DNA from: Gemmobacter sp. 24YEA27
Lineage (GTDB): Bacteria; Pseudomonadota; Alphaproteobacteria; Rhodobacterales; Rhodobacteraceae
Length of the DNA stretch: 64,000 nt
Reading direction: 5' to 3'
NCBI RefSeq assembly: GCF_030052995.1
Contig: NZ_JASJPW010000001.1
Location: forward strand, 1,850,001-1,914,000
The notes beneath the pieces were generated by a model that worked only from the letters and a program-made list of their open reading frames with translations, was not told the origin of the DNA and did no database searches. Made by a program: the position numbers and the translations under genes. Shown in pieces: positions 47,731 to 57,188 of the stretch (the stretch's first letter is position 1; each line of letters opens with the position of its first letter).

Positions 47731-48851
47731 CGTCGGTGCCGCGCAGGATCCTCTTCCTCACCGGCACCCGCGCCGATTTCGGCAAGCTGGAGCCGCTTGC
47801 GGCGGCGGCGCGTGAGGCGGGGCATGAGGTCACGTTTTTCGTGACCGGCATGCATATGATGACCCGCTATGGGCTGACCGCGCATGAGGTGCGCCGCCAG
47901 CCCGGCATTGCGACGCATGAATTTCTGAACCAGCGCCCCGGCGATCCACAGGATATCGTGCTGGCGAAAACCGTAACCGGCTTTTCGGATTTTGTCACCG
48001 AAAGCCGCCCGGATCTGATCGTCCTCCATGGCGACCGGATCGAGGCAATGGCGGGAGCGCTGGTTTCGGCCACGAATTACATCCGCTCGGCCCATATCGA
48101 GGGGGGCGAGGTTTCAGGGACCATCGACGAGGTGTTTCGCCACTGCAATACCAAGCTCTGCACGCATCACTTCGTGTCCTCCGAGACCGCGAAACGCCGG
48201 GTGATGGCGCTTGGTGAGCCCGAGGATGTGATCCATGTGATCGGCTCGCCGGAGCTGGATTTCCACGCCCGCCCCTCGGGCGTGACGCTGGACGAGGTGC
48301 GGGCGCGCTATGCGATCCCCTTTGCCGATTACGGCATCGCGACCTTCCACCCGGTGACCTCGGAACAGGCGACAATGGGCGCGCAGGCCGAGGCGCTGTT
48401 CGCGTCTCTGGTCGAAAGCCAGCGCAATTTCGTGGTGATCGCGCCGAATAATGACCCAGGCTCAGAGGCGATTTTCCGGGTGCTGGATGCTTTGCCGAAG
48501 GCACGGTTCCGGGTGCTGCCCTCGATGCGCTTCGCGCATTTTTCCGAACTGATGCGCAACGCCGCCTGTATCGTGGGCAATTCCTCGGCGGGCGTGCGCG
48601 AGGCGCCGTTTCTGGGCGTGCCCTCGCTGGATGTCGGAACGCGGCAGACCAATCGCTCGGATGCGGCCTCGGTCACGGCGGTGTCTGCCTTTGACCGCGC
48701 GGCGATCCTCGGATTTCTCACCAACGCGTGGGGCAATAAAGCGCCCCGCGATGCGGGTTTTGGCGAAGGCGCTGCGGCGGATCGTTTTGTCGAAGTGCTG
48801 GCCGACCCCGCCTTCTGGGACCGGCCTTTGCAAAAAGCGTTTCACGACTGA
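47727..48851 (+). CDS. neuC: hydrolysing UDP-N-acetylhexosamine 2-epimerase (NeuC/LegG family)
   Basis: 374 residues of the WecB/NeuC fold. Marks: RILFLTGTRADFGKLEPLAA, VVTGMHMM-like FFVTGMHMMTRYGLT, DLIVLHGDRIEAMAGALVSA, AHIEGGEVSGTIDEVFRHCN, THHFVSSETAKRRVMALGEP and VGNSSAGVREAPFLGVPSLD. It releases the free 2-epimerised sugar for NeuB. The GTG start overlaps the neuB stop (GTGA) with GGAG 8 nt upstream; an ATG 15 nt earlier is less likely. Confidence 0.9.
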   Translation: MTSVPRRILFLTGTRADFGKLEPLAAAAREAGHEVTFFVTGMHMMTRYGLTAHEVRRQPGIATHEFLNQRPGDPQDIVLAKTVTGFSDFVTESRPDLIVLHGDRIEAMAGALVSATNYIRSAHIEGGEVSGTIDEVFRHCNTKLCTHHFVSSETAKRRVMALGEPEDVIHVIGSPELDFHARPSGVTLDEVRARYAIPFADYGIATFHPVTSEQATMGAQAEALFASLVESQRNFVVIAPNNDPGSEAIFRVLDALPKARFRVLPSMRFAHFSELMRNAACIVGNSSAGVREAPFLGVPSLDVGTRQTNRSDAASVTAVSAFDRAAILGFLTNAWGNKAPRDAGFGEGAAADRFVEVLADPAFWDRPLQKAFHD

Positions 48852-48872
48852 GGTGCCGCGAGGGGCGGGCCG

Positions 48873-49664
48873 TTACCAGCCCGAGAAACCGCCATCCACA
48901 TTGATCAGCTGCCCGGTGATATAGCCGGATTGCGGGCTTGCAAGGAACAGCATCGCATCGGCGATCTCGTCGGGTTTTGCCATCCGGTCGAGCATGATCA
49001 GCTCGCCCACGCGCTTCTGGAATTCCTCGGAATGGCCGTTGAACACCGCGCCCGGGGCAATGGTGTTCACGGTCGCGCCGCGCCCGGCCCAATACCCGGC
49101 AAGCCAGACAGTCAGCCCATGCACCCCGGCCTTTGAGACGCCATAAGCCGAGAAATTCTTGAACGGCATCCCGTCATAGATCCGATGATGCGCCCCGTTC
49201 AGCGCATACATCGAGGCGACATTGACCAGAGTGCAGGGGCGACGCCCGACAATGTCGCGATCCATCTGACGCGCGATCATGAAAGGCGCGGTCAGATTGG
49301 TGCGCATGGTCTTTTCCCAATCCGCCACTTCAAGATCGGCAAAGTCGGGAAAGCCCTTGCCTGCGCCCATCAACAGCTCGCCGGTAATGGCGGCATTGTT
49401 GAGCACGACATTGGGCTCCCATCCGTCTTTTTCGATGCGTTTGAAAATGGTTACGATCTGATCTTCATCCGATACATCAAGCTCGTAAAAGCGGAAATTC
49501 TCGTTTCCCGCATGGGCTTCTTTCAGCGCCTCGGCCCGGTTCCCGGCAAGGTCGGAACTGACCACCCGCGCGCCTTCGGCCAGCATGCGGCGCACGTAAG
49601 TGCTGCCCAGCACGCCACCCGATCCGGTGATGAAAACCGTGCGGCCTTTCAGTTGATCAGCCAT
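48873..49664 (-). CDS. SDR family oxidoreductase (PtmA-like) in nonulosonate cluster
   Basis: 263-residue classical short-chain dehydrogenase: nucleotide motif VFITGSGGVLGSTYVRRMLA, NNAAITGEL, catalytic Ser in VNVASMYALNG, and YGVSKAGVHGL (YxxxK). The closing GYITGQLINVDGGFSGW is typical. Similar reductases (PtmA) sit in flagellar nonulosonate clusters. The substrate is not known. Its start overlaps the end of the cytidylyltransferase gene by 8 bases. It converges on neuC with a 21-bp gap. Confidence 0.85.
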   Translation of the reverse strand: MADQLKGRTVFITGSGGVLGSTYVRRMLAEGARVVSSDLAGNRAEALKEAHAGNENFRFYELDVSDEDQIVTIFKRIEKDGWEPNVVLNNAAITGELLMGAGKGFPDFADLEVADWEKTMRTNLTAPFMIARQMDRDIVGRRPCTLVNVASMYALNGAHHRIYDGMPFKNFSAYGVSKAGVHGLTVWLAGYWAGRGATVNTIAPGAVFNGHSEEFQKRVGELIMLDRMAKPDEIADAMLFLASPQSGYITGQLINVDGGFSGW

Positions 49665-50367
49665 GATGCGCCCCTTCCTGAGCTTCTTTCAGCAAAAACT
49701 CGACCAGCCGGAAATCGAACGGGCTGTCGATGTCGACACAGCGCTCGGGGGGCATCAGGTAAGGGATCACGCGCCCCTCCCATAGTCCTTTCGAGCGGTG
49801 CAGATAATCGGGTGCTACGACATAGGTCGAGGCCGCATGTTCATAAACCACCGGCGCCTGCTGACGCGCGACCACCCCGCCGGGCAGCGGTTTTGACACA
49901 TGCAGCGCGCCACTCGCATCAGGTTCCACGAGGTTGAAATAGGGGTTCTTGCGCGCCTCGCAGCAGGACATGACCATGTCAGGCGCCTCGGCCGCGAAGA
50001 GATCCAGCGCGCCGCTGATATCCTCGGGCTGCCGCAAAGGCGAAGTACAGTCAAGATCCAGAAACGCGATTACCGGACGGTCGAGCAAAGCCTGTGACGC
50101 CTCCAGCGCATGCGCCCAGACCCCCCACTTCCCCGCCTGATCAGTGGCCAGATGCGCAGGCCTGAGCCCGATTTGCAGCGCGCCCTTTGCCACGGCATGA
50201 TCATAGATCTCTTCATCATCGGTCGAGACCACCACCGCATCAACGCCGGGATGCGCGAAAAGCTGATCCAGCGACCAGTCGATCAGCGGCTTGCCGCAGA
50301 TCTCGCGGAAATTCTTGCGAGGCACGCCCTTGGACCCTTTGCGCGCGCCGATATGCCCCAAAATCAT
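49657..50367 (-). CDS. acylneuraminate cytidylyltransferase family protein (CMP-nonulosonate synthetase)
   Basis: 236 residues. Nucleotide-binding start MILGHIGARKGSKGVPRKNF with the AR-x-GSKG-x2-xKN signature, then VDAVVVSTDDEEIYDHAVAK, FLDLDCTSPLRQPEDISGAL and VDIDSPFDFRLVEFLLKEAQ. It activates a nonulosonic acid as its CMP-sugar. Overlaps the neighbours on both sides (4 bp with the Gfo gene, 8 bp with the SDR), so the three act together. PtmB/LegF-like enzymes are the nearest description. Confidence 0.88.
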   Translation of the reverse strand: MILGHIGARKGSKGVPRKNFREICGKPLIDWSLDQLFAHPGVDAVVVSTDDEEIYDHAVAKGALQIGLRPAHLATDQAGKWGVWAHALEASQALLDRPVIAFLDLDCTSPLRQPEDISGALDLFAAEAPDMVMSCCEARKNPYFNLVEPDASGALHVSKPLPGGVVARQQAPVVYEHAASTYVVAPDYLHRSKGLWEGRVIPYLMPPERCVDIDSPFDFRLVEFLLKEAQEGAHHG

Positions 50368-51311
50368 GTGAGTTCCTTATCGATCAGGCCGATGAAACGG
50401 CGGTTCTGCCAGGCCTCGCTGATGAGTTTCGCCGAGGCGATAACGCGGTCAAGCCGCGGCAGATGTTCGACCGGATCGGGGCTTTGCCCGGCCACCAGCG
50501 CCAGAAAGGCCCGCATCGCATCGAGGAACATCGCATTGCGCTCCAGCGGCAGGTCAAGCACCCGCTCGCCCGCCAGGTCCTGGACCCGGTAGATCTGGGC
50601 CGCGAAATCAAAGTCAAAGCTCTGGCGGGTGCCGTGCAACACCGCCCGCCGGTGCAGGCGCGGCGTCAGGTAATCCATTGCGACCGAGCCCGCCGCCCCC
50701 CCCTCGCGCTGCCTGAGCGTGATGAAGCTCGCCAGATCAACACCCGGGTAAGCGGCATGGCCCTGCGACAGCACCTCGTCTGTCTGCAGCCCGGGGAACA
50801 GGCATTGCGCCATATCAAGCTCATGGCACAGGTCCAGCAGCACTCCGCCGCCTTTCTCCTGCGCGGCATAGCTTTCCGCAAAGGACCAGTTCTGCCGCCA
50901 CTGGGTGACATCATGGCCAATCGCAAAGGAAAACCGAAAAATATCCGACAGATCGCGGCGCGCGAGTTCGCGAAACGCCGGATGCCAGCGCATCATATAG
51001 CCAACCATCGACCGCTCTGCGACCGGCGCAGAGCAGGTGCTGATCGCCTCCACTTCTGCCGGTGAAAAGGAAAGCGGCTTTTCCACATAGACCGGCAGAC
51101 CCCGATCCGCCGCCGCGCAGATCACCTCGGCGCGCACATCGGTCGCGGTCGCCACCACCACCGCATCATGGTCGCGCAGATCCGCCTGCAATCCGGCCGC
51201 ACCATATCCCCGCCAGCCGCGCAAGCTCGCCAGCGCCCCAAGCGTCTGCAGGTTATCATGATGGCGCCTCCCGATCGAGCCCGCACCCACCACCAGAACC
51301 TTCACCACCAT
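50364..51311 (-). CDS. Gfo/Idh/MocA family oxidoreductase
   Basis: 315 residues. The N-terminal Rossmann domain begins VKVLVVGAGSIGRRHHDNLQ and continues DAVVVATATDVRAEVICAAA. The family EKP motif is in RGLPVYVEKPLSFSPAEVEA. The C-terminal domain has GGGVLLDLCHELDMAQCLFP, with catalytic-type Asp-x3-His. It heads the minus-strand operon with the CMP-sugar synthetase and SDR. Likely an NAD(P)-dependent sugar oxidoreductase of the nonulosonate pathway; the exact step is inferred from neighbours. Confidence 0.87.
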   Translation of the reverse strand: MVVKVLVVGAGSIGRRHHDNLQTLGALASLRGWRGYGAAGLQADLRDHDAVVVATATDVRAEVICAAADRGLPVYVEKPLSFSPAEVEAISTCSAPVAERSMVGYMMRWHPAFRELARRDLSDIFRFSFAIGHDVTQWRQNWSFAESYAAQEKGGGVLLDLCHELDMAQCLFPGLQTDEVLSQGHAAYPGVDLASFITLRQREGGAAGSVAMDYLTPRLHRRAVLHGTRQSFDFDFAAQIYRVQDLAGERVLDLPLERNAMFLDAMRAFLALVAGQSPDPVEHLPRLDRVIASAKLISEAWQNRRFIGLIDKELT

Positions 51312-51368
51312 CGCCAGCCTCCGCTTTCCCTGTCCGGCATCGCATGAACCCGCAGCGCCGAACAGCCC

Positions 51369-51437
51369 TTTTCATCTGTCCGAAAATATCCTCGGGGGGA
51401 GCGCGGGCACCGCGCGCGGGGGGGCAGACAGCCCCCC
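51369..51437. repeat. composite intergenic repeat, copy C
   Basis: In reverse complement this reads GAGGATATTTTCGGACAGAT followed by GAAAA, the same core as copies A and B. It is next to GGGGGGC-AGACA-GCCCCCC (51419-51437). It lies between the 3' end of the amidase gene and the start of the Gfo/Idh/MocA gene. Confidence 0.75.
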
Positions 51438-51457
51438 GTTGCCCGATCCGTCAGGCC

Positions 51458-52902
51458 TCACCCCGCCAGGGCTGCGCGCCGGTTCCAGTACACGGCCGCC
51501 TCCACCTCGGCGCACAGCGCGATCAGCTCCTCATCCGCGCCAAAGGGCGCCGCCAGATGCACGCCGATCGGCAGGCCCGAGGCCGACCAGCCGAGCGGCA
51601 AAGACGCCGCCGGCTGGCCGCTTGCATTGAACACGGCGGCAAAAGGCGAATAGTCGAAACAGCGCCCCGGCCCGAGGCGGAAATCAACGTAATCCTCGGT
51701 CTCATGGCTGAAGCGCCCGACATGTGCCGGCGGCTCGGCCAGCGTGGCCGAGAGCAGGATGTCATAACCAGCGCCGGTTTCAGGCCGGAAGAAATACGCC
51801 ATCTCGCGTCCGAAATCATGGATATCCTCGACCGCTTCCAGATAGCGCAGCGGCCCGAGCGCCTCGGCATGTTTCACCGCGCCGCGCCCGACACCCTCGA
51901 CCAGATCCGCCGTCAGCGCGCTGCCTTTCAGCTTTTGCCGGATCGTCAGCGCTGTGCCGACCGCAACGATATCGGTCCAGGCCCGCATCATTGCCCCGAT
52001 ATCCGCCTTTGGCCGCGCCGGTTCCACATGGTGGCCAAGGCTTTCCAGCAGCTGCCCGGCCTCCCGCACCGCGGCTGCGACCTCCGGGTCAATCGCGGCG
52101 CCGGTAAAGGTCGTGTCGCAGATCGCCACGCGCAGCCGTCGGGGCGGGGCCGAGATCGCCTGGCCGTAGCCCTTTGCCAGCGGCGGCGCGACATAGGGGC
52201 ACCGAGGTCAGGTCCCTCGCAGGCATCCAGCATCACCGCCGTGTCGCGGACGGAACGCGTCAGGAACCCGTCAATCGCCATGCCGGCCCAGCCCTCGCCG
52301 GACCAGGGCCCGTCGGGCAGCCGCGCGCGGGTTGGCTTGAAGCCGAAAAGCCCGCAATTCGAAGCCGGAACCCGGACCGAGCCGCCGCCGTCTGATCCAT
52401 GCGCGAAAGCGACGATCCCCGCCGCGACCGCCGCCGCCGCGCCGCCCGAAGAGCCGCCGGCGGTATGGTCAGTGTTCCAGGGGTTGCGGGTTGGCCCGCC
52501 ATAGGCGGCGGCCTCGGTTGCGATGCCGACCCCGCCTTCGGGGCTTGTCGTGCGCCCGAAGGTCACCACCCCGGTCGCCCGCATCCGCGCCATCATATTG
52601 CAATCGGCGGCATAGGTCCTGGCCGGACCAAGCCGCGTGCCGTTAAGGGATGGCAGATCCTTTGCCTCGAGCCCCAGATCCTTGATCAGGAAGGGCACGC
52701 CGCGAAACGGCCCGCGCGGCAGGCCGGCGCGAATTTCAGCGCGCGCAACCTCTTCCTGCACCAGAACCACGGCATTGATTGCCGGATTTCGCGCCCCGAC
52801 CGCCGCCAGCGCCGCATCCAGCAGCTCATCCGGGCTGACCTCGCCCTTTGCCACCAGCCCCGCAAGTTCGGTCGCATCCCGCGCGCCCAGATCCCCGATC
52901 AT
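51458..52902 (-). CDS. amidase signature enzyme (one frameshift)
   Basis: Amidase-signature hydrolase with the Ser-cisSer-Lys triad: FRGVPFLIKDLGLEAKDLPS (Lys), DHTAGGSSGGAAAAVAAGIV (cis-Ser) and GSDGGGSVRVPASNCGLFG (nucleophile region). The C-terminal part (VAICDTTFTGAAIDPEVAAA, YSPFAAVFNASGQPAASLPL) is in another frame. They join if the CCCC at 52193-52196 had five C. The start with GGGGA 8 nt upstream is the ATG at 52902; ATG 52926 is also in frame. About 480 residues when corrected. Substrate unknown. A single homopolymer loss suggests a read error more than decay. Confidence 0.85.
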
Positions 52903-53084
52903 CTGCGATTCCCCGTTATCCATCACCCGGCCAGTCTGGACGCGGCGCCCGGGAAAGGTCCAGAGGCGCCGCGCATCCGGCTGTTACCGCAACCATGTGG
53001 CCCGGGCGACCAAAGCGGCCCCTGCCGCAGGCTTGCGCCCCGTCAGCCGCTTGACAGAGGGCAAGGGCGGGTCGCATGGAAGGC

Positions 53085-53300
53085 AGAGCAACGGTTCCGG
53101 CGCCGTGCCCGCAAGGTGCGGTTTTCCGGAGAATAGGGAATGTGGCCGGGCCTTCTGCGCAGGGATCCGGGACCACAGCTGCCCCCGCAACTGTAAGCGG
53201 TGAGCGGCGGTTGAGGATGCCACTGGAAGTGCCTCAGAGGGGCAGGTCCGGGAAGGCCAGCCGTTCGCCCGGACCCGCGAGCCAGGAGACCTGCCGCTGC
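53085..53300 (+). ncRNA. cobalamin (B12) riboswitch
   Basis: Class cobalamin RNA elements appear in order: ACGGTTCCGG near the 5' end, GAATAGGGAATGTGG, then GCTGCCCCCGCAACTGTAAG (the conserved CCCGCAACTGTAA box), a CCACTGG..GCCTCAGAGGGGC region with GGGAAGGCCAG, and the closing GCGAGCCAGGAGACCTGCC. It lies 150 bp upstream of btuB, so AdoCbl should shut down the uptake operon. The remaining leader (53301-53450) can form GC-rich stems but has no clear terminator, which fits translational control or a further switch. Confidence 0.93.
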
Positions 53301-53450
53301 TGATCACCCTTTCCCTCGCACGGGGCGTGCGGCGGAGGGCGGAGTGCCGCCAGAGGTGACGTTCATGCGCAACGGGAGGGCTTTCCCCCGCGGCGAAAAC
53401 GCATCAGGGCGGCGGTCAGCGACCGGTGGCTCCGAAGAAAGGGCTGAGAG

Positions 53451-55349
53451 ATGTTTCACAGGGTTTCCCATCTGGCAGTGATCACCGCGCTGACCGCCGC
53501 CGGTGCGACCGGCAGCGCGTGCGCGCAGGCACAGAACGATGCCCCTATTGAACTGGGTACGATCACGCTCTCGGCCCTGCGGTACGGGGCCGATATTGCG
53601 CGCACCGGCGTCTCGGTCAGTGTGGTTGACCGCGCCGAGCTGGACAAAAGCGCCGATCTGCGGCTCGCGGATTTTCTTGGCACATTGCCGGGGGTCTCGG
53701 TGATCAGCCAGGGTGGTTTTGGTGCCAATACCGCCTTGCGGATCCGGGGCTTCGACGGGCGTCATATCGCGGTCTATATCGACGGGATCCGCATTGACGA
53801 TCCGTCCGGCGTGCAGGTCTCGACCGATTTCGGCGCGCTGATGACCGATGATATTGCCCGGATCGAGGTGCTGCGCGGGTCGCAATCGGCGCTTTGGGGC
53901 GGCTCGGCCGTGGCCGGGGTGATCAATATCTCGACATTGTCCGGGGCAGAGCCGGGGCTGCATCAGAAGGTGCGCATCGAAGGGGGCAGCCATAATTCGG
54001 CCCGCCTTGCCTGGGGGCTGACCCAAAAGGATGACCAGCTTGAACTCGCCCTGAATGCCAGCCATTTCCGCACCGACGGGATATCGGCCTTTGCCGGGGG
54101 CACCGAGGCGGATGGCGCCGAGGCCAGCCGGCTGTCGTTTTCGGCGCGCTACCGGGTCTCGGATCTGGTGACGCTGGGGGGTGCCGCTTTCTGGCAAAAA
54201 ACCCGCAGCGATTATGACGGCTATATCGATACGAATGGCGACGGTTATACCGATACGTTCACCGATCTGCCCAATGAGATGCGCCGTCAGGATCTTGGCC
54301 TGCGCCTCTTCGCAGAGCTGGAGACCGGCAATACCCTGCATGTGCTGGGCATCGGCTTTTCGCGCAACAAGCGCGATATGGATGACGAGAACGGCAAAAG
54401 CGCCTTTACCGGCGAGCGTCTGACGCTGGACTGGCAGGCGACCAGCACGCTTTCAGATCAGATAACCCTGTCTTATGGCGCGGATTTCAACCGTGAAGAG
54501 GCGAAAACCTCGGCCATGCCCGGAGGCTCGGGTGATACGGATACCAAAGGGGTCTGGGGCCAGCTCGCCTGGTCGCCGCGCGAAGGTCTCGATGTGACGG
54601 CGGCGCTGCGATATGATGACCATTCCGCCTTTGGCGGTTTTGGCACCGGGCGACTTTCCTTTGCCTTGGCGGCGGCCGAGGGGCTGACCCTGCGCGGCGC
54701 AGTCGCGCGGGGCTTCCGCGCGCCCTCGCTTGACGAGCTGTACGGTGATTACCCGGGGCTGTTCTTCACCGGCAATCCCGATCTCGATCCCGAAACCAGC
54801 GTTTCCTACGAGCTGGGCGCAGATTATGCCTTCGGGACAGGTGCGTCGCTGTCTTTCACGGCGTTCCGCATCGAGGTCGAAGACCGCATCGCCGCCGATC
54901 CCGCGACCTTCTGGTCAACCCTGGGCAATCTGGCGGGAAGCTCGGTGTCGAAAGGCGTCGAGCTGGCCGCGAAAACCAGGCTGAGCGACACGCTGAGCCT
55001 CACGCTCGCCTATACCTATACCGATGCGCATGACCCGAATGGCGCGCGCCTGACGGCGGTGCCGCGCCATAATCTGGCGCTCGCGCTGGATGCTGAGATC
55101 AGCGAGAGGGTCTCGGCGCGCTTTACCCTCAGCCATCTGGCCGGACGCCGCGACAGGCATGTGAACAGCTTTGCCGCCCTCGACATGCCCGACGTCACCT
55201 TGCTGGACGCGGCCTTCAGCTATCAGATCAGTGACAGTATCGGGGCCACATTGCGCATCGAGAACTTGGCCGATGAACACTGGCAGTCCTCGCATGGCTA
55301 CGGCACGCCGGGTCGCACGGCCTGGCTCGGGCTGCAGGCGCGGTTCTGA
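53451..55349 (+). CDS. btuB: TonB-dependent vitamin B12 receptor
   Basis: Outer-membrane 22-strand beta-barrel. Signal peptide MFHRVSHLAVITALTAAGAT (cleavage near ACA-QA), a TonB-box-like IELGTITLSALRYG, plug domain LADFLGTLPGVSVISQGGFG, ALRIRGFDGRHIAVYIDGIR and IEVLRGSQSALWGGSAVAGV. The barrel ends LGLQARF with the terminal Phe needed for outer-membrane assembly. A DTNGDGYTDTF loop is calcium-binding-like, as in BtuB. The B12 assignment rests on the riboswitch upstream and btuFCD-cbiZ downstream. Stop overlaps btuF. Confidence 0.93.
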   Translation: MFHRVSHLAVITALTAAGATGSACAQAQNDAPIELGTITLSALRYGADIARTGVSVSVVDRAELDKSADLRLADFLGTLPGVSVISQGGFGANTALRIRGFDGRHIAVYIDGIRIDDPSGVQVSTDFGALMTDDIARIEVLRGSQSALWGGSAVAGVINISTLSGAEPGLHQKVRIEGGSHNSARLAWGLTQKDDQLELALNASHFRTDGISAFAGGTEADGAEASRLSFSARYRVSDLVTLGGAAFWQKTRSDYDGYIDTNGDGYTDTFTDLPNEMRRQDLGLRLFAELETGNTLHVLGIGFSRNKRDMDDENGKSAFTGERLTLDWQATSTLSDQITLSYGADFNREEAKTSAMPGGSGDTDTKGVWGQLAWSPREGLDVTAALRYDDHSAFGGFGTGRLSFALAAAEGLTLRGAVARGFRAPSLDELYGDYPGLFFTGNPDLDPETSVSYELGADYAFGTGASLSFTAFRIEVEDRIAADPATFWSTLGNLAGSSVSKGVELAAKTRLSDTLSLTLAYTYTDAHDPNGARLTAVPRHNLALALDAEISERVSARFTLSHLAGRRDRHVNSFAALDMPDVTLLDAAFSYQISDSIGATLRIENLADEHWQSSHGYGTPGRTAWLGLQARF

Positions 55350-56208
55350 TGCTGCGTGCCGCCACCCTTGTCCTGCTTTTCGGGGCCCTGCCGGTGGCGG
55401 CCGACCCTCTTCGCCCTCCGGGGCGGGTGGTCTCGATAAACCTTTGCACCGATCAGCTGGCAATGATGCTGGCCGCGCCGGGGCAACTGGTTTCGGTCAG
55501 CCATCTGGCCTCGGACCCGCTGGCGTCGTCCATGCCGGATGAGGCAGCCGCCTATACCGCAAACCGGGGCGGTGCCGAGCAGGTGTTTCTTATGAAACCA
55601 GATCTCGTGCTGGCCGGCACCTATACCGCCCGCGCCAGTGTCGATCTGCTGCGCCGGCTAGGCATCCGGGTGGAACAGGTCGCGCCGGTCACCTCGCTGG
55701 AGGGCGTCAGCGCGCAGATCCGCGAGGTGGCGGGGTATCTCGGGCGCGAGGCGGCGGGCGAGGCGCTGGTCACTGAATTCGAGGCCGGGCTTGCGGCGCT
55801 GGCGACTGATCTGGCCCTGAAACCGGCGGCACTTTATTATCCCAATGGCTATACGACGGGGAAGGGCACCCTGTCGGATGATGTTCTCGCACATACCGGT
55901 TTTGCCAATATCGGCGCGGTCGCGGGCGTCACTGGCGGAGGTGTCCTGCCGATGGAGCTGATCGTGATGGCGCAGCCCGACCTGATCGTGACCTCGAAAC
56001 CCTATCCCGGCGCCTCGCGTTCGGAAGAGATCCTTGACCACCCGCGCTGGCGCTTTTACAGGCTCAGGCCGGGGTGGTGGCCTTCAGTGATGCTGACTGG
56101 ATCTGCGGCACACCGCATATCCTGCGCGCGGTCGCGGCGATGCGCGCGGCGCGGCTGGGGCTGGAGGCCGCATCGGCCACAAAAGACGCGGGGGAGCGCG
56201 CGGAATGA
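55349..56208 (+). CDS. btuF: cobalamin ABC transporter substrate-binding protein (one frameshift)
   Basis: Periplasmic helical-backbone binding protein: signal MLRAATLVLLFGALPVAA, then GRVVSINLCTDQLAMMLAAP, VFLMKPDLVLAGTYTARASV, YLGREAAGEALVTEFEAGLA and VMAQPDLIVTSKPY. Near 56042 the frame is lost, but with one added base (accaccCGcgctgg to CCGGCG) it continues DHPALALLQAQAGVVAFSDA, then DWICGTPHILRAVAAMRAAR, and stops at 56208, overlapping the permease start by 4 bases as expected. So this is probably a single-base sequencing loss. About 286 residues. Confidence 0.87.
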
Positions 56209-57188
56209 AAATGCTGATCCCGCTGTTGCTGGCGCTGGTGGCGGCGCTGTTTGCGGCCTCGCTTCTGATCGGGCCGGCAGGGCTGGGCCTTGGCGAAAGC
56301 CTGCGCGCGCTTCTGGGCGGCGAGGGCGGGCCGGTTATGCTGGTCATGCAGGAGATCCGCCTGCCGCGCGCGCTCCTCGGGCTGCTGATCGGCGCGGCGC
56401 TCGGGATCTCCGGCGCCGCGATGCAGGGCTATCTGCGCAACCCCCTGGCCGAGCCGGGGCTGATCGGCGTTTCGGCCTCGGCGGCCCTGGGCGCAGTTCT
56501 GACCCTGCAGACCGGGCTTGCAGCGGCCTTTTCGCTGGCCTTGCCGCTGGCGGCGCTGGCGGGGGCGGGGCTGGCCTCACTGCTGATCCTGGGGCTTGCC
56601 GGCCCGCGCGGCGGTGCGCTGGCGCTGATCCTGGCCGGGATCGCGATTTCCGCGCTGGCCGGCGCGGCGACCTCGCTGATCCTGAACCTCTCGCCCAATC
56701 CCTTTGCCGCAGCCGAAATCGTCTATTGGATGATGGGCTCGCTGGCGGACCGGTCTTTCACCCATGTCTGGCTGGCGGCGCCGTTTATCCTTGTGGGCCT
56801 CGTGGCGCTGCTGAGCCTCGGGCGGGGCCTTGATGCGATGACCCTGGGCGAGGATGCGGCCGAGAGCCTTGGCATCCGCCCCGCAAGGCTGCGCCTTGTG
56901 CTGATCCTCGGGTGTTCTGCGGCGGTGGGCGCTTCGGTCGCGGTGGCGGGAGCGATTGGCTTTGTCGGGCTTGTGGTGCCGCATGTGTTGCGCCCGCTGG
57001 TTGGGGCCAGTCCCTCGCGGCTTTTGCCGGCTTCGGCCCTTGGCGGCGCGGCGGTGCTGCTTGCCGCCGATATCGCGACCCGGCTGATCGCGCCGGATCG
57101 GGACCTGAAGCTCGGCGTGCTGACGGCCCTCGTCGGCGCCCCTTTCTTCCTGCACCTGATCTGGAAGATGCGGAGGGTCGAGGCATGA
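56205..57188 (+). CDS. btuC: FecCD-family cobalamin ABC transporter permease
   Basis: 327 residues, about ten membrane helices. FecCD marks: RLPRALLGLLIGAALGISGA, AMQGYLRNPLAEPGLIGVSA, ILAGIAISALAGAATSLILN, YWMMGSLADRSFTHVW, LGEDAAESLGIRPARLRLVL and GAIGFVGLVVPHVLRPLVGA. Overlaps btuF and btuD by 4 bases each. B12 as substrate is inferred from the riboswitch and neighbours. Confidence 0.92.
   Translation: MKMLIPLLLALVAALFAASLLIGPAGLGLGESLRALLGGEGGPVMLVMQEIRLPRALLGLLIGAALGISGAAMQGYLRNPLAEPGLIGVSASAALGAVLTLQTGLAAAFSLALPLAALAGAGLASLLILGLAGPRGGALALILAGIAISALAGAATSLILNLSPNPFAAAEIVYWMMGSLADRSFTHVWLAAPFILVGLVALLSLGRGLDAMTLGEDAAESLGIRPARLRLVLILGCSAAVGASVAVAGAIGFVGLVVPHVLRPLVGASPSRLLPASALGGAAVLLAADIATRLIAPDRDLKLGVLTALVGAPFFLHLIWKMRRVEA

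Noticed and set aside
46690..51311. Reading the neu genes as sialic acid breakdown
   Set aside because: NeuB, the hydrolysing epimerase and a CMP-sugar synthetase are biosynthetic. No lyase (NanA), kinase (NanK) or sialic acid transporter is present.
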